From: an uncultured SAR86 cluster bacterium
Lineage (GTDB): Bacteria > Pseudomonadota > Gammaproteobacteria > Magnimaribacterales > D2472
Direction of reading: 5' to 3'
DNA: 64,000 nt
Assembly: GCA_902617045.1 (NCBI GenBank)
Contig: CACMVA010000001.1
Location: 185,519 to 249,518 of the forward strand
Shown in pieces: positions 15,787-24,188 of the stretch. How positions within the stretch are numbered: the stretch's first letter is position 1; each line of letters opens with the position of its first letter. The position numbers were made by a program, and so were the translations under genes. Under the pieces are notes generated by a model. It saw only the letters and a list, made by a program, of their open reading frames with translations, searched no databases and had not been told where the DNA came from.

Positions 15787-16580
15787 CAATAGAGCTATCA
15801 AATTTCTTTAATAACCCTACTCTTATTGAGCTTGGACCATTAAAAATTCAGTACTATGCAGTGACATGGTTGTTGTCTGCATTATTAATTTACGTTTTTC
15901 TAAAAAATAACAGAACTATAAAAGAAATAGGTCTTAATAAAGATGAAGTAAATGATATGGTTTTTCTGTATGGATTATTCTTTGGAGCGATTTGCGGTGG
16001 AAGAGTCGGTTACATGTTCATATATGGGTCAGAACAGTTAATGAATAATCCCTTATCTTTATTTTATGTCTGGCAGGGTGGACTGAGCTTTCATGGTGGT
16101 TTAATTGGAGTAATTATTAGTCTAGTTATCTTTTGTTATAAGAAAAATATAGAGTTATTAAAATTACTTGATGGTGTTGCTTTGGCAATGCCTATTGGTC
16201 TTGGCTTGGTAAGAATTGGTAATTTTCTAAATGGAGAGTTATACGGAAAGGCAACAAATGGCAATTGGGGTTTTATATTTCCAACCGACCCTTTTGGAGT
16301 TTTAAGACATCCTTCACAAATTTATGAGAGTTTTGGCGAAGGTTTATTATTATTCCTAATTTTATTTGTGATCAGCAAGCAAAAAAATGTAAAAGGTATA
16401 GTTTCTTCATCATTTCTTATCTTTTACGGATTAATAAGATTTATAATTGAGTTCTTTAGGCAGCCTGATACTCATATTGGATACATTGCCTTTGACTCAT
16501 TAAGCATGGGACAAATCTTATGTATACCAATGGTGATTATTGGATTTTTTATGTTGCTATATTCAAGGAAAAAAATATGA
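15783..16580 (+). CDS. lgt: Prolipoprotein diacylglyceryl transferase
   Basis: Transfers diacylglycerol from phosphatidylglycerol to the lipobox cysteine of prolipoproteins at the inner membrane. 265 aa from ATG 15783, which overlaps the TSUP stop as ATGA; the longer track start lies inside that gene. Signature motifs are 'SFHGGLIGV', 'RIGNFLNGELYG' (the conserved Arg-Asn-Glu patch), 'RHPSQIYE' and 'IEFFRQPDTHIG'. About seven membrane helices are present. Several genes in this window encode clear lipoproteins that would be substrates. Confidence 0.95.
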   Translation: MTIELSNFFNNPTLIELGPLKIQYYAVTWLLSALLIYVFLKNNRTIKEIGLNKDEVNDMVFLYGLFFGAICGGRVGYMFIYGSEQLMNNPLSLFYVWQGGLSFHGGLIGVIISLVIFCYKKNIELLKLLDGVALAMPIGLGLVRIGNFLNGELYGKATNGNWGFIFPTDPFGVLRHPSQIYESFGEGLLLFLILFVISKQKNVKGIVSSSFLIFYGLIRFIIEFFRQPDTHIGYIAFDSLSMGQILCIPMVIIGFFMLLYSRKKI

Positions 16581-17440
16581 AAGCATACTTAGATCTTCTT
16601 CAGCACATACTGGAAAACGGAGAAGAAAAAAGTGATAGAACTAATACAGGAACAATATCATCTTTTGGACATCAGTTTGAATTTGACTTAGAAAAAGGAT
16701 TTCCGGCTGTAACTACTAAATCTCTTGCTTGGAAAGGAGTTGTCTCTGAGCTGTTGTGGTTCCTAGAGGGCTCAGATGATGAGAGAAGGCTCGCTGAGAT
16801 TCGGTTTAACAAAGATAGGTCTGAATTAACTAATTTGGAAAAATATTCAACAATATGGACTGATAATGCAGATAATCAAGGCAAAGAATTAGGATACGAA
16901 AATTCAGATACCAGAAAGATTCTTGGTCCAGTTTATGGCGTCCAATGGAGAGACTGGCGTGGAATCGATCAAATTAAAGATTTACTAAGAGGATTGAAAG
17001 AAAATCCTGATGGAAGAAGACATATTCTTTCTGCTTGGAATGTCGGTGAAATAGAAAAAATGGCTCTGCCCCCCTGTCATGTAATGTCACAGTTTTATAT
17101 TCACAATAATTCTATAAGCTGTCATATGTACCAAAGAAGTGCTGATATGTTTCTTGGAGTTCCTTTTAATATAGCGAGTTATGCTTTGCTATTATCTATT
17201 TTTGCTGAGATTCTGGAATTACAACCAAAAAGATTTATACACTCTTTTGGTGATGCTCATATATATAAAAATTCAATTGATCAGGTAAAGGAACAAATAT
17301 CCAGAGAGCCAAAGCCACTACCTAAGCTTAAAATTCCTAAAATTAATTCTCTCGAAGATATAAAAAAATACAGCGTAGATGATTTTATTTTAGAGAATTA
17401 TGATCCCCACCCTCCTATAAAAGCAGAAATGGCAGTATGA
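16577..17440 (+). CDS. thyA: Thymidylate synthase (T4-like long form)
   Basis: Converts dUMP to dTMP with methylene-tetrahydrofolate. 287 aa from ATG 16577 (ATGA overlap with lgt). Catalytic Cys is in 'LPPCHVMSQFY', the dUMP-binding region is 'QRSADMFLGVPFNIASYALL', and 'DRTNTGTISSFG' marks the N-terminus. Compared with E. coli ThyA (264 aa) it carries extra sequence after 'WFLEGSDDERRLAEIRF'. Features such as 'KGFPAVTTKSLAWK', 'YGVQWRDWRGIDQI' and 'HPPIKAEMAV' resemble phage T4 thymidylate synthase more than E. coli ThyA. It is followed by folA with a 4-base overlap, forming a dTMP/folate unit. Confidence 0.95.
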   Translation: MKAYLDLLQHILENGEEKSDRTNTGTISSFGHQFEFDLEKGFPAVTTKSLAWKGVVSELLWFLEGSDDERRLAEIRFNKDRSELTNLEKYSTIWTDNADNQGKELGYENSDTRKILGPVYGVQWRDWRGIDQIKDLLRGLKENPDGRRHILSAWNVGEIEKMALPPCHVMSQFYIHNNSISCHMYQRSADMFLGVPFNIASYALLLSIFAEILELQPKRFIHSFGDAHIYKNSIDQVKEQISREPKPLPKLKIPKINSLEDIKKYSVDDFILENYDPHPPIKAEMAV

Positions 17441-17946
17441 AAAAAATAATTTCACATGTAGTTGCTTTATCAAATAACAACGTAATCGGTGTAGATAATA
17501 TGCTCCCATGGAACTTAAAAACGGATCTTCAACATTTTAAAAACTATACTACAAATAAAATTTTACTCATGGGAAGAAAGACATACGAATCTATAGGCAA
17601 GCCGCTACCAAATAGAATCAATTATGTAATTTCAACAACAATAGATGAAATTCATGGAGCCGAAGTTTTTAAAAGCATAGATGATGCATTAGATGCCGCA
17701 AATAAAAAATGTGATGATCATAATGAATACAATGAAATTGTGATAATTGGTGGTGGTTATCTTTTTAGAGATACTTTAAAAATAACTAACAAATTGGTTC
17801 TGACCAATGTAAATTGTGAAATCGAAGGAGATGTGTTTTATCCAGATATTGATTTTAATGAATGGCAGGAAAAAAGCTCAGAAAATTTTTCAAAAGATAT
17901 TGATAACGATTATGATTTTAAGGTTAGGGTTTTAGAAAGAGTTTAA
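17437..17946 (+). CDS. folA: Dihydrofolate reductase
   Basis: Reduces dihydrofolate to tetrahydrofolate with NADPH, regenerating the cofactor oxidised by ThyA. 169 aa with 'HVVALSNNNVIGVDNMLPWNLKTDLQHF' split across the Met20-loop region and acidic substrate residue, 'LMGRKTYESIGKPLPNR', and 'IIGGGYLF' for the NADPH glycine pair. It overlaps thyA by 4 bases (translational coupling). Its stop codon shares TTAA with the convergent TPR gene. Confidence 0.95.
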   Translation: MKKIISHVVALSNNNVIGVDNMLPWNLKTDLQHFKNYTTNKILLMGRKTYESIGKPLPNRINYVISTTIDEIHGAEVFKSIDDALDAANKKCDDHNEYNEIVIIGGGYLFRDTLKITNKLVLTNVNCEIEGDVFYPDIDFNEWQEKSSENFSKDIDNDYDFKVRVLERV

Positions 17947-19355
17947 GATGAAGTGTTCATCTGAATATAGTCTCTTCTTAAAGCAAGGTTTTTAACTCTT
18001 ATCTCCTCATTTTCAGTATATTTAATCCAGTTGTTTGCTTGCGTCTTAATCTTCTTTTCTTTATCTCTTGCAGCAATTCTAAAATTTTTCTTGGCTTCTT
18101 CAAACTCTTGAAGTTCAAAGTATGCTTGACCTAGGGTTAGATAAACCTGTGAAAGTTTTTTAATATCTCCTTTTTTTAGACCTTTTTTAATGGCTTCCAC
18201 GGCTTCACTAACTTTATCTTCAGATAAATATAAGTTACCTAACAATACATAAGATTTACCATCTTTTGACATCTCAGCAGCTTTTTCTAATACCGGAATA
18301 GCTTTATCAATTTCTTGTGCCATTCTCCATGAGTCTGCTAATACTTTTAAGTTTTTTTCAGTACTTTTTACAACAGGTACTAATTTTTCTTCTTCAGTTT
18401 TTTCATCAACAATGGTTATCATCTTATTTTGACCAGACACAAGAACTTCAGCAGCCCAGTATGGGTTTCTATTGAGCAATAATAGCTGTGCTAACGCTAA
18501 ATACTCTGACTCTTTATCTAAAAAATCTTTTTGATAAGCTGTTTTTAAAGTAATCATATAGTCTCTTTCTCTACCAAGAGTTCCGTATGCTCCACCAAGT
18601 TGAATGAAATAAGTTTTCTTTGGATACAAATTTACTAATATTTCATAAATTGGTATTTGTTTTAATAAAGATTCTCTTTCTCCGATTTCTTCTTTTAATT
18701 CACTGTAACAACCAGCAAGAAGCGAGTACCAATTTTCTCTTGGTTTGTAGCCTTCCTCTTCAGCCATTGAAATAGCTGTTTCCAGTGATGACATTGATTT
18801 TCTATAATCACCGAGAGCAAAATATGCTTGACCTAAAACAGAATAAGATTGAGCAGTGACCTTCTCTACCTCGTCCATCCACTGTAGGATTAAATTAACG
18901 CCTTTTTGATAATTTCCTTCGGCTAAATTCAATTGTGCAAGGGAGAACAAAGCACCATTTCTAAGTCCTATGGTGACCTCTGGCTCATTCATTACATTTG
19001 TGTATGCTGACATCGCTTGAGAATACTTACCATCAGTCATATAAACATATGCCCATGCATTCCACATTACCGATCTGTCATAGCTCTTTAAGTTATCTTT
19101 ATTAGACCTTAGCTCTGTAAGAATATTAACAACAGTTACCATATCTGGAGAAGGTTCTCCTTTTTCATCAACCTCTTCTAATGCCTCATATACTTTTGCC
19201 ATTTTTTTAGCAGTCGATGTTTGCAATGCACGAGCTTTCTTATACTTTATGGGTTTCTTTGTTTCTGATTGTGCCTGTAATTCAATATGAACTGAAGAGA
19301 ACGCAAATAATATCGCTAGGACCGAAAACAAATGTAATGAGAATCTTTTTTTCAT
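17943..19355 (-). CDS. TPR-repeat periplasmic protein of the TonB2 system
   Basis: 470 aa with a signal peptide (MKKRFSLHLFSVLAILFAFSSVHIELQA) and multiple tetratricopeptide repeats from about residue 90 to 450, for example 'SYSVLGQAYFALGDYRKSMSSLETA' cut here to its core and 'SYVLLGNLYLSEDKVSEAVEAI'. It is the last gene of the six-gene TonB operon, 9 bp after tonB. TPR proteins at this place are known from Vibrio-type TonB2 clusters (TtpB-like role in periplasmic interaction). The exact function is inferred from context. It converges with folA. Confidence 0.85.
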   Translation of the reverse strand: MKKRFSLHLFSVLAILFAFSSVHIELQAQSETKKPIKYKKARALQTSTAKKMAKVYEALEEVDEKGEPSPDMVTVVNILTELRSNKDNLKSYDRSVMWNAWAYVYMTDGKYSQAMSAYTNVMNEPEVTIGLRNGALFSLAQLNLAEGNYQKGVNLILQWMDEVEKVTAQSYSVLGQAYFALGDYRKSMSSLETAISMAEEEGYKPRENWYSLLAGCYSELKEEIGERESLLKQIPIYEILVNLYPKKTYFIQLGGAYGTLGRERDYMITLKTAYQKDFLDKESEYLALAQLLLLNRNPYWAAEVLVSGQNKMITIVDEKTEEEKLVPVVKSTEKNLKVLADSWRMAQEIDKAIPVLEKAAEMSKDGKSYVLLGNLYLSEDKVSEAVEAIKKGLKKGDIKKLSQVYLTLGQAYFELQEFEEAKKNFRIAARDKEKKIKTQANNWIKYTENEEIRVKNLALRRDYIQMNTSS

Positions 19356-19364
19356 AACTTATTC

Positions 19365-20066
19365 TTATTCTTCGTCTAGTATATATGTAAATCTATGAAG
19401 AACGCCACTAACTGGAACTGCCTTTCCATCAACAATTTTAGGTTTGTATTTTAGTTTTAAAGCTGCCCTTGCAGACGCACTGTTAAACATTGTGCATGGT
19501 CTAAATTCAGTAGAAGGATCGCTTGGATTACTATTTGAACAATACCCTTCGATAGTATTAGCGTCCTCTACGCTTCCTGTTTCAGTTATAGTAAATTCCA
19601 CTAACGCATAGCCCATAGTTCCTCTTTCTTGTGCTCTTCTTGGATATATTGGTACAACTTTAAATAAAGGGATATATTCACCATCCCTAAAAAATGAACC
19701 ACCTGCCTTAAAGTTTGCCTTAGGTTTTGCAATTGACACATCAAGACCTGTTAATGGCTGAAGATCTAACTCAGGCTGAGCAATATCTTCAGGCTGTTCT
19801 TCAGGCTTTTCAGGCTTATCAACTTCTGACATGAAGGTATCTATATCTCTTTCTGGCATAACAACATCTTGTAGTTTTACTGAAGTGTCTTGTTTTAATC
19901 CACTATCTCCTAAAGCAATTAAAATAACCATTACAAAAAACAGAGTTAATGTAATTACAGACGAAAATCCAATCCCAGCTGCATATTTGTTAGCATTAAA
20001 AGCCTTTACAAAAATCTCATGTATAGGCTTTGTAACTAAATTAATTGCTGTAAGGACTTGATTCAT
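19365..20066 (-). CDS. tonB: Energy transducer TonB (TonB2 type)
   Basis: 233 aa. An N-terminal membrane helix lies at about residues 32-53 ('GIGFSSVITLTLFFVMVILIAL'-type, shown in part), followed by a short Pro/Glu-rich linker ('DKPEKPEEQPED') and a C-terminal TonB domain with 'YPRRAQERGTMGYALVEFTI' and 'ALKLKYKPKIVDGK'. It transmits proton-motive force from ExbB/ExbD to outer-membrane TonB-dependent receptors. The short periplasmic span and extended C-terminal domain with two Cys ('YCSNS', 'RPCTMF') fit TonB2-type proteins. No receptor gene is in the window. It is 3 bp from exbD. Confidence 0.92.
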   Translation of the reverse strand: MNQVLTAINLVTKPIHEIFVKAFNANKYAAGIGFSSVITLTLFFVMVILIALGDSGLKQDTSVKLQDVVMPERDIDTFMSEVDKPEKPEEQPEDIAQPELDLQPLTGLDVSIAKPKANFKAGGSFFRDGEYIPLFKVVPIYPRRAQERGTMGYALVEFTITETGSVEDANTIEGYCSNSNPSDPSTEFRPCTMFNSASARAALKLKYKPKIVDGKAVPVSGVLHRFTYILDEE

Positions 20067-20069
20067 ATT

Positions 20070-20480
20070 CTATTTAGGTTCTGATGCAAGAGATATAGCG
20101 TTGACTCCAGCTTCTCGGGCTCCATCCATAACTTTAATAATAGTATCTGCTACTGCTCTTTCGTCTGCTTGAATAACTACAGATCCCTGTGGATTGTCTG
20201 CAAGCATTTTTACAACATTTGCCTTAACCTGCCTTACATCAATTCTTCTTCCATCCATATAAACTTCGTCATTTGCTCCAACTGCAATTAAAATCGCAGC
20301 ATTTTCTTGAATCTCAGCAGTATCTGAATCAGGTCTATTAATTTCCAATCCAGGTTCTTTTATAAAGTTAGCTGTAACGATAAAGAAGATTAGCATGATG
20401 AAAACAACATCAAGCATTGGTGTTAAATTAATTTCGCTTTCTTCGTCCTTAACAGCAGTACTTATAGCATTTCTTCTCAT
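20070..20480 (-). CDS. exbD: Biopolymer transport protein ExbD
   Basis: 136 aa with the ExbD/TolR hallmark 'INLTPMLDVVFIMLIFFIV', in which Asp in the single N-terminal membrane helix is the proton-path residue. A periplasmic domain follows ('VVIQADERAVADTIIKVMD'). An AGGAGA Shine-Dalgarno precedes the ATG. It acts with ExbB in the inner-membrane motor driving TonB. It is placed between exbB and tonB in a single tight operon. Confidence 0.94.
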   Translation of the reverse strand: MRRNAISTAVKDEESEINLTPMLDVVFIMLIFFIVTANFIKEPGLEINRPDSDTAEIQENAAILIAVGANDEVYMDGRRIDVRQVKANVVKMLADNPQGSVVIQADERAVADTIIKVMDGAREAGVNAISLASEPK

Positions 20481-20492
20481 TTTTTAGTTCTC

Positions 20493-21023
20493 CTATAATT
20501 CTCTTTTTATTAATTCTCTTAGGTCGTTTGTGTGTCTGTCAGAAGCACTAGTCAAATATATGGTGGCAAATACGCCTGATAAAGCAACAACCATACCTGC
20601 CATTGTTGGCAGTGTTGCCTTAGAAACACCTCCTGCCATTGCTCTAGCGTCACCTCCCCCATTAAAAGCCATTACTTGAAAAACCTCTATCATTCCAGTT
20701 ACAGTTCCTAACAATCCAAATAATGGTGCTAGAACAACGCAAGTTTGAATGATTGATAAGTTTTTATTTATTTCGACTTTTGCTTGAGAAAGCATCTTTT
20801 CTCTAATTTGAAGGGCATGCCATGAAGTCTTATCAGATCTGTTATTCCATTTGGCTGACAAATCTTGAATGTAAAATTCATGACCATGAGAAAAATACCA
20901 TATTCTCTCAAAGATCATTGCCCACATAAAGAAAACCAGAATAGCAATTAACCATAAAACACTACCACCCGCTTCCATAAAATCTCTTATGGACGAGAAT
21001 GCTTCAGTGATAGCAAAAAACAT
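20493..21023 (-). CDS. exbB: ExbB/TolQ/MotA-family proton channel protein (ExbB2)
   Basis: 176 aa with three membrane helices. The first is at about residues 18-38, and the conserved pair 'LAPLFGLLGTVTGMIEVFQVM' (shown through its core) and 'LPTMAGMVVALSGVFATIYL' forms the MotA_ExbB domain. It is compact compared with E. coli ExbB (244 aa), as is usual for ExbB2 proteins encoded next to a TtpC-like gene. It forms the stator ring around ExbD. Confidence 0.92.
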   Translation of the reverse strand: MFFAITEAFSSIRDFMEAGGSVLWLIAILVFFMWAMIFERIWYFSHGHEFYIQDLSAKWNNRSDKTSWHALQIREKMLSQAKVEINKNLSIIQTCVVLAPLFGLLGTVTGMIEVFQVMAFNGGGDARAMAGGVSKATLPTMAGMVVALSGVFATIYLTSASDRHTNDLRELIKREL

Positions 21024-21032
21024 AATTAACTA

Positions 21033-22421
21033 CTAACTACCTTCAGCTCTTTCGGCAAGAATACCTGTACTTTGTTCCTCAAGTACACTAATTATTCCTT
21101 TAGCCGATGAAGCTGTGAAAGAATGAAGAAGTGTAGTAGGTATTGCAACTAATAAACCTAAAACTGTTGTAACAAGTGCTTGAGAAATACCACCAGCCAT
21201 AAGTTTAGGATCACCTGTTCCATATAGAGTAATCATTTGGAAGGTAACAATCATACCTGTTACTGTTCCTAATAAACCTGCAAGAGGTGCAACAACTGAG
21301 ATAATTCTTACTGCGCCAATTCCCCTCTCAATTGATGGTCTCTCAGCCATAATTGCTTCAGCAAGTTTTAATTCTAACGTATCAATGTCTTTCTTAAAGT
21401 TCTCTTCGCCAACCTTGAGAACTCTTCCAAGAGGATTTCTAACATCTAATGTTTTAGAACCTGCTTGAGCTCTCACTGCTTTACCAAGAACATATAAGCT
21501 CCACAATTTCCAGAAAGCTAAACCAATACCAATTAAACCAACAAAAATAATTGCGTATCCAACTTCTCTACCTTGTGCAGCTCTTTCAGCTAAAGAAGGA
21601 GTCTGAATCAGATTAGCCAAAAGACTTCCTCCAGTAGGACCTGTTGGATCAACACCAAATCTTACTTGCTCTCCAGCATCAGCATTACCAACACTCTTTG
21701 CAGTTTTCGTAAATCTTCCTGCAGGTTGTCTCGGTAAAAATGCATATTGCCCTGTTGCAGCAACATACTCTAAATATTTACCATCGCAGACTGCATTAAA
21801 CAAACCCACTCTTGTAACGTTACATGTTGAAGACTCACCATCAACATCGATTACAGTTGTGTCAAAAGAAACTACTTGCCCACTTGCAACCATCTCTCTT
21901 TGAAGTTCATACCATAAACCTTCAATTTCTCTAATGGTTGGTAACTCTGTAGTCTCTGACATTTTTGAAGTAAGTTCATTCAGGAAATCTACTCTTTCAA
22001 GACCGTATTGAGGACTTGTCAAAGAACCAGAAAATTGAACTGCTGCTTCACCAGCTGAACTTTGAAGATGGCCAAAGAGTTCAACCAAAGATCCAAGTTC
22101 TTTTTGATATGCTTCCTCTTTAACTCTTAAGATTTCTTCATTCTTTTTATATTCAGCCTCAAGCTGATCAGCAATTCTTTCTTGTCTTGCTAATTCTCTT
22201 TTTTCAGCAGCTAAAATTGCAGCCTGTTCATTTTTATTAGCCATAAACTTAGCTTCACGATCTGCATTTTCAGACTGTTCTTTAGTTTTACCTTCTTTAA
22301 CAAGTTGAAGAAGTGCTTCAACAGTAGATATTTCTGCTTCATCACCTTCAGATTCTTGTGCAACTACAAAAGTGTTGAGTGTTAAAGATAGAACAAATAG
22401 TATAGATAAGTACTTTTTCAT
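21033..22421 (-). CDS. TtpC-like ExbB-family protein with long periplasmic N-terminus
   Basis: 462 aa: signal peptide (MKKYLSILFVLSLTLNTFVVAQ), a long charged coiled coil (about residues 25-125), a periplasmic beta-rich section with paired Cys ('SSTCNVTRVGLFNAVCDGKY'), a membrane helix at about 290, then a MotA/TolQ/ExbB domain ('APLAGLLGTVTGMIVTFQM'). This architecture matches TtpC, the extra component needed by Vibrio TonB2 systems for siderophore uptake. It overlaps the DUF3450 gene by 1 base and lies 9 bp before exbB. Confidence 0.9.
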   Translation of the reverse strand: MKKYLSILFVLSLTLNTFVVAQESEGDEAEISTVEALLQLVKEGKTKEQSENADREAKFMANKNEQAAILAAEKRELARQERIADQLEAEYKKNEEILRVKEEAYQKELGSLVELFGHLQSSAGEAAVQFSGSLTSPQYGLERVDFLNELTSKMSETTELPTIREIEGLWYELQREMVASGQVVSFDTTVIDVDGESSTCNVTRVGLFNAVCDGKYLEYVAATGQYAFLPRQPAGRFTKTAKSVGNADAGEQVRFGVDPTGPTGGSLLANLIQTPSLAERAAQGREVGYAIIFVGLIGIGLAFWKLWSLYVLGKAVRAQAGSKTLDVRNPLGRVLKVGEENFKKDIDTLELKLAEAIMAERPSIERGIGAVRIISVVAPLAGLLGTVTGMIVTFQMITLYGTGDPKLMAGGISQALVTTVLGLLVAIPTTLLHSFTASSAKGIISVLEEQSTGILAERAEGS

Positions 22422-23188
22422 TATGCCTCTCCTTTAACAACTGGCATCAGCAGCATATCTGTTGGTGCTAATTTTTTAGCCATTCTTATGCCGTCTCTAA
22501 TAGGCTTTCTGTAACTTCCAGGAAGCTCTTCCCAAGTTCCAGTTTCATTGTCCCATCTTCCACTAGTTCTTTCGTCTTTAGTTTGATAGAACATACCGAT
22601 TCTTCCTATTACAAGAATATTAACAACAGTCCCATCTGCTAACTTATCTTCGTAGGTATCAATTTTACGTCCATACTCTGCTTCAATATTGTATGCTTCG
22701 AGAACCTGTCTTACTTGCTCAGATGCAGTAACTTTTGGTTTTGCTAAAGAAGATCTAACCAAATCAACTCTTGCTTTTCTCTCTTCGGCTCTAAAGGGAG
22801 TATCTAGGTTGATGAAAGTCTCCAAAGTATCTAACATCTTTTCAGCTAATGGAGGTATTTGCCTTTGCATAACAACAACTTGAACTAATTGCTCATCAAG
22901 CTTATCCATTAGGTCTAATTGAGCTTGAATTTGAATTCTTTTTTGTGCGTTGTAAAGCTTTAGCCCTTCAACTTGCTTGTTAACAACTTTATATTCATTA
23001 ACAATTTTATCTGTTTGTCTTTCTGTTTGATCGATCTTGTCTTGCGAATTAGCAGAAAGTGTTTGGTTTTCTCTACCTACTTCTAGAATACTTTCCATAT
23101 TCACTTCAACATTAGATTCGTTAGCAGAAACAAATAAGCTGAAGCAAAAAAGTACTGGTAAAGATATATTCTTTATAAATTTAAACAT
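22421..23188 (-). CDS. DUF3450 periplasmic coiled-coil protein, first gene of TonB2 operon
   Basis: 255 aa with a signal peptide ('KNISLPVLFCFSLFVSA'), a long coiled coil (about residues 40-120) and a C-terminal 'GRIGMFYQTKDERTSGRWD' segment typical of DUF3450. The family is found almost only as the leading gene of TtpC/ExbB2/ExbD2/TonB2 clusters and its biochemical role is unknown. A GGGAG Shine-Dalgarno lies just upstream. The 154-bp gap before it contains the palindrome at 23235-23262, so operon control probably acts here. Confidence 0.9.
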   Translation of the reverse strand: MFKFIKNISLPVLFCFSLFVSANESNVEVNMESILEVGRENQTLSANSQDKIDQTERQTDKIVNEYKVVNKQVEGLKLYNAQKRIQIQAQLDLMDKLDEQLVQVVVMQRQIPPLAEKMLDTLETFINLDTPFRAEERKARVDLVRSSLAKPKVTASEQVRQVLEAYNIEAEYGRKIDTYEDKLADGTVVNILVIGRIGMFYQTKDERTSGRWDNETGTWEELPGSYRKPIRDGIRMAKKLAPTDMLLMPVVKGEA

Positions 23189-23234
23189 TTTATGTACTCC
23201 CTAGGTTTGGCTATGTTAACAGTCCTAAACCAAT

Positions 23235-23262
23235 AAATAAAATATATATACATATTTTATTT
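23235..23262. promoter_or_regulatory. 28-bp perfect palindrome upstream of TonB2 operon
   Basis: AAATAAAATAT (23235-23245) and ATATTTTATTT (23252-23262) are exact inverted repeats around a 6-bp centre, located 47-74 bp upstream of the first operon ATG. It could be an operator for a dimeric iron- or nutrient-responsive regulator. It does not match the classical Fur-box consensus, and its extreme AT content means chance is a real alternative. The remaining DNA of the 23189-23342 gap shows only AT-rich promoter-like sequence. Confidence 0.35.
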
Positions 23263-23342
23263 AATAACTAATTTTAACAAAAACTATGCAAATTCCACTA
23301 TTTTTGTAAATTTTTATAAATTTGCTTGAAATTTACCTAAAG

Positions 23343-24188
23343 TTATAGTTTTGGGAATAGCATAGGAGTGTTCTCTTTATATGACTTATAATTTTCATCA
23401 TCAGCCCATTTCTTATCATTCATATCTTCAAGCATTCTAACTCCGCTGACATAAACTAGAAGAATATATGTAAAGACAGGTGATATTAGTGTGATAAGTT
23501 GAAGCCCTTCAAGAGATGAGAAAGAAATAACTGCAATTGCAAACCATAATAATACTTCTCCAAAATAATTAGGATGTCTTGACTTTGACCATAATCCAGA
23601 AGTAATAAAGCTATCTTTGTTGGCTTCAATAGATCTAAAGGCTGTTTTTTGATTATCAGCAACAATCTCAATACCAAATCCAATTATAAATAGAATTATT
23701 CCAACGTAAGTTAAGGCATTCATCACCAAGCCTTCAGGGCTCGATATGGCTACCAGAGCACACATTGAGCATAGCGTTACCCACAAACCTGATATAGTAA
23801 ATGTCATAAAAAACTGTGAGGCAGAGGTTTTAATTGTTCTAAACCTTTTATCTTCCCCGGCTTTATGTATTCTCATGAACAAAAATAATCCTAATCGTAT
23901 TGTCCATATTGAGATCAATAAAACTAAGATAAGATTTCCAAAATTGAGTGAAATGGATTGATATGTAGACAAGAAAACAAACCATACAACACTTAAATAA
24001 GTAACACTTCCTGTTAAGTCATAGAACTTTTCAGTTTGAAATACATAAGCAGGTATATATGCAATCCAATGAATTACATATGCTAAAAGTACAGCATTTT
24101 TTACAATTACACTTCCAGTTAAATGTGCGATACCGTAACTAATTGCAAACGATAAAACCGAAATTAAAATATTAGTTATTACTTTCAT
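23343..24188 (-). CDS. DUF1295 / steroid 5-alpha-reductase-like membrane protein
   Basis: 281 aa with six to seven membrane helices and the diagnostic C-terminal motif 'SGLWSKSRHPNYFGEVLLWF' followed by a final helix and 'YKSYKENTPMLFPKL'. The DUF1295 family belongs to the steroid-5-alpha-reductase / isoprenylcysteine-methyltransferase fold and probably reduces or modifies a lipid using NADPH. The substrate is unknown. It overlaps the upstream peptidase gene by 4 bases. Confidence 0.88.
   Translation of the reverse strand: MKVITNILISVLSFAISYGIAHLTGSVIVKNAVLLAYVIHWIAYIPAYVFQTEKFYDLTGSVTYLSVVWFVFLSTYQSISLNFGNLILVLLISIWTIRLGLFLFMRIHKAGEDKRFRTIKTSASQFFMTFTISGLWVTLCSMCALVAISSPEGLVMNALTYVGIILFIIGFGIEIVADNQKTAFRSIEANKDSFITSGLWSKSRHPNYFGEVLLWFAIAVISFSSLEGLQLITLISPVFTYILLVYVSGVRMLEDMNDKKWADDENYKSYKENTPMLFPKL

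Noticed and set aside
23246-23262. Classical Fur box in the TonB2 promoter
   Set aside because: The palindrome is AAATAAAATAT-type and does not contain the GATAAT repeats of the Fur consensus.
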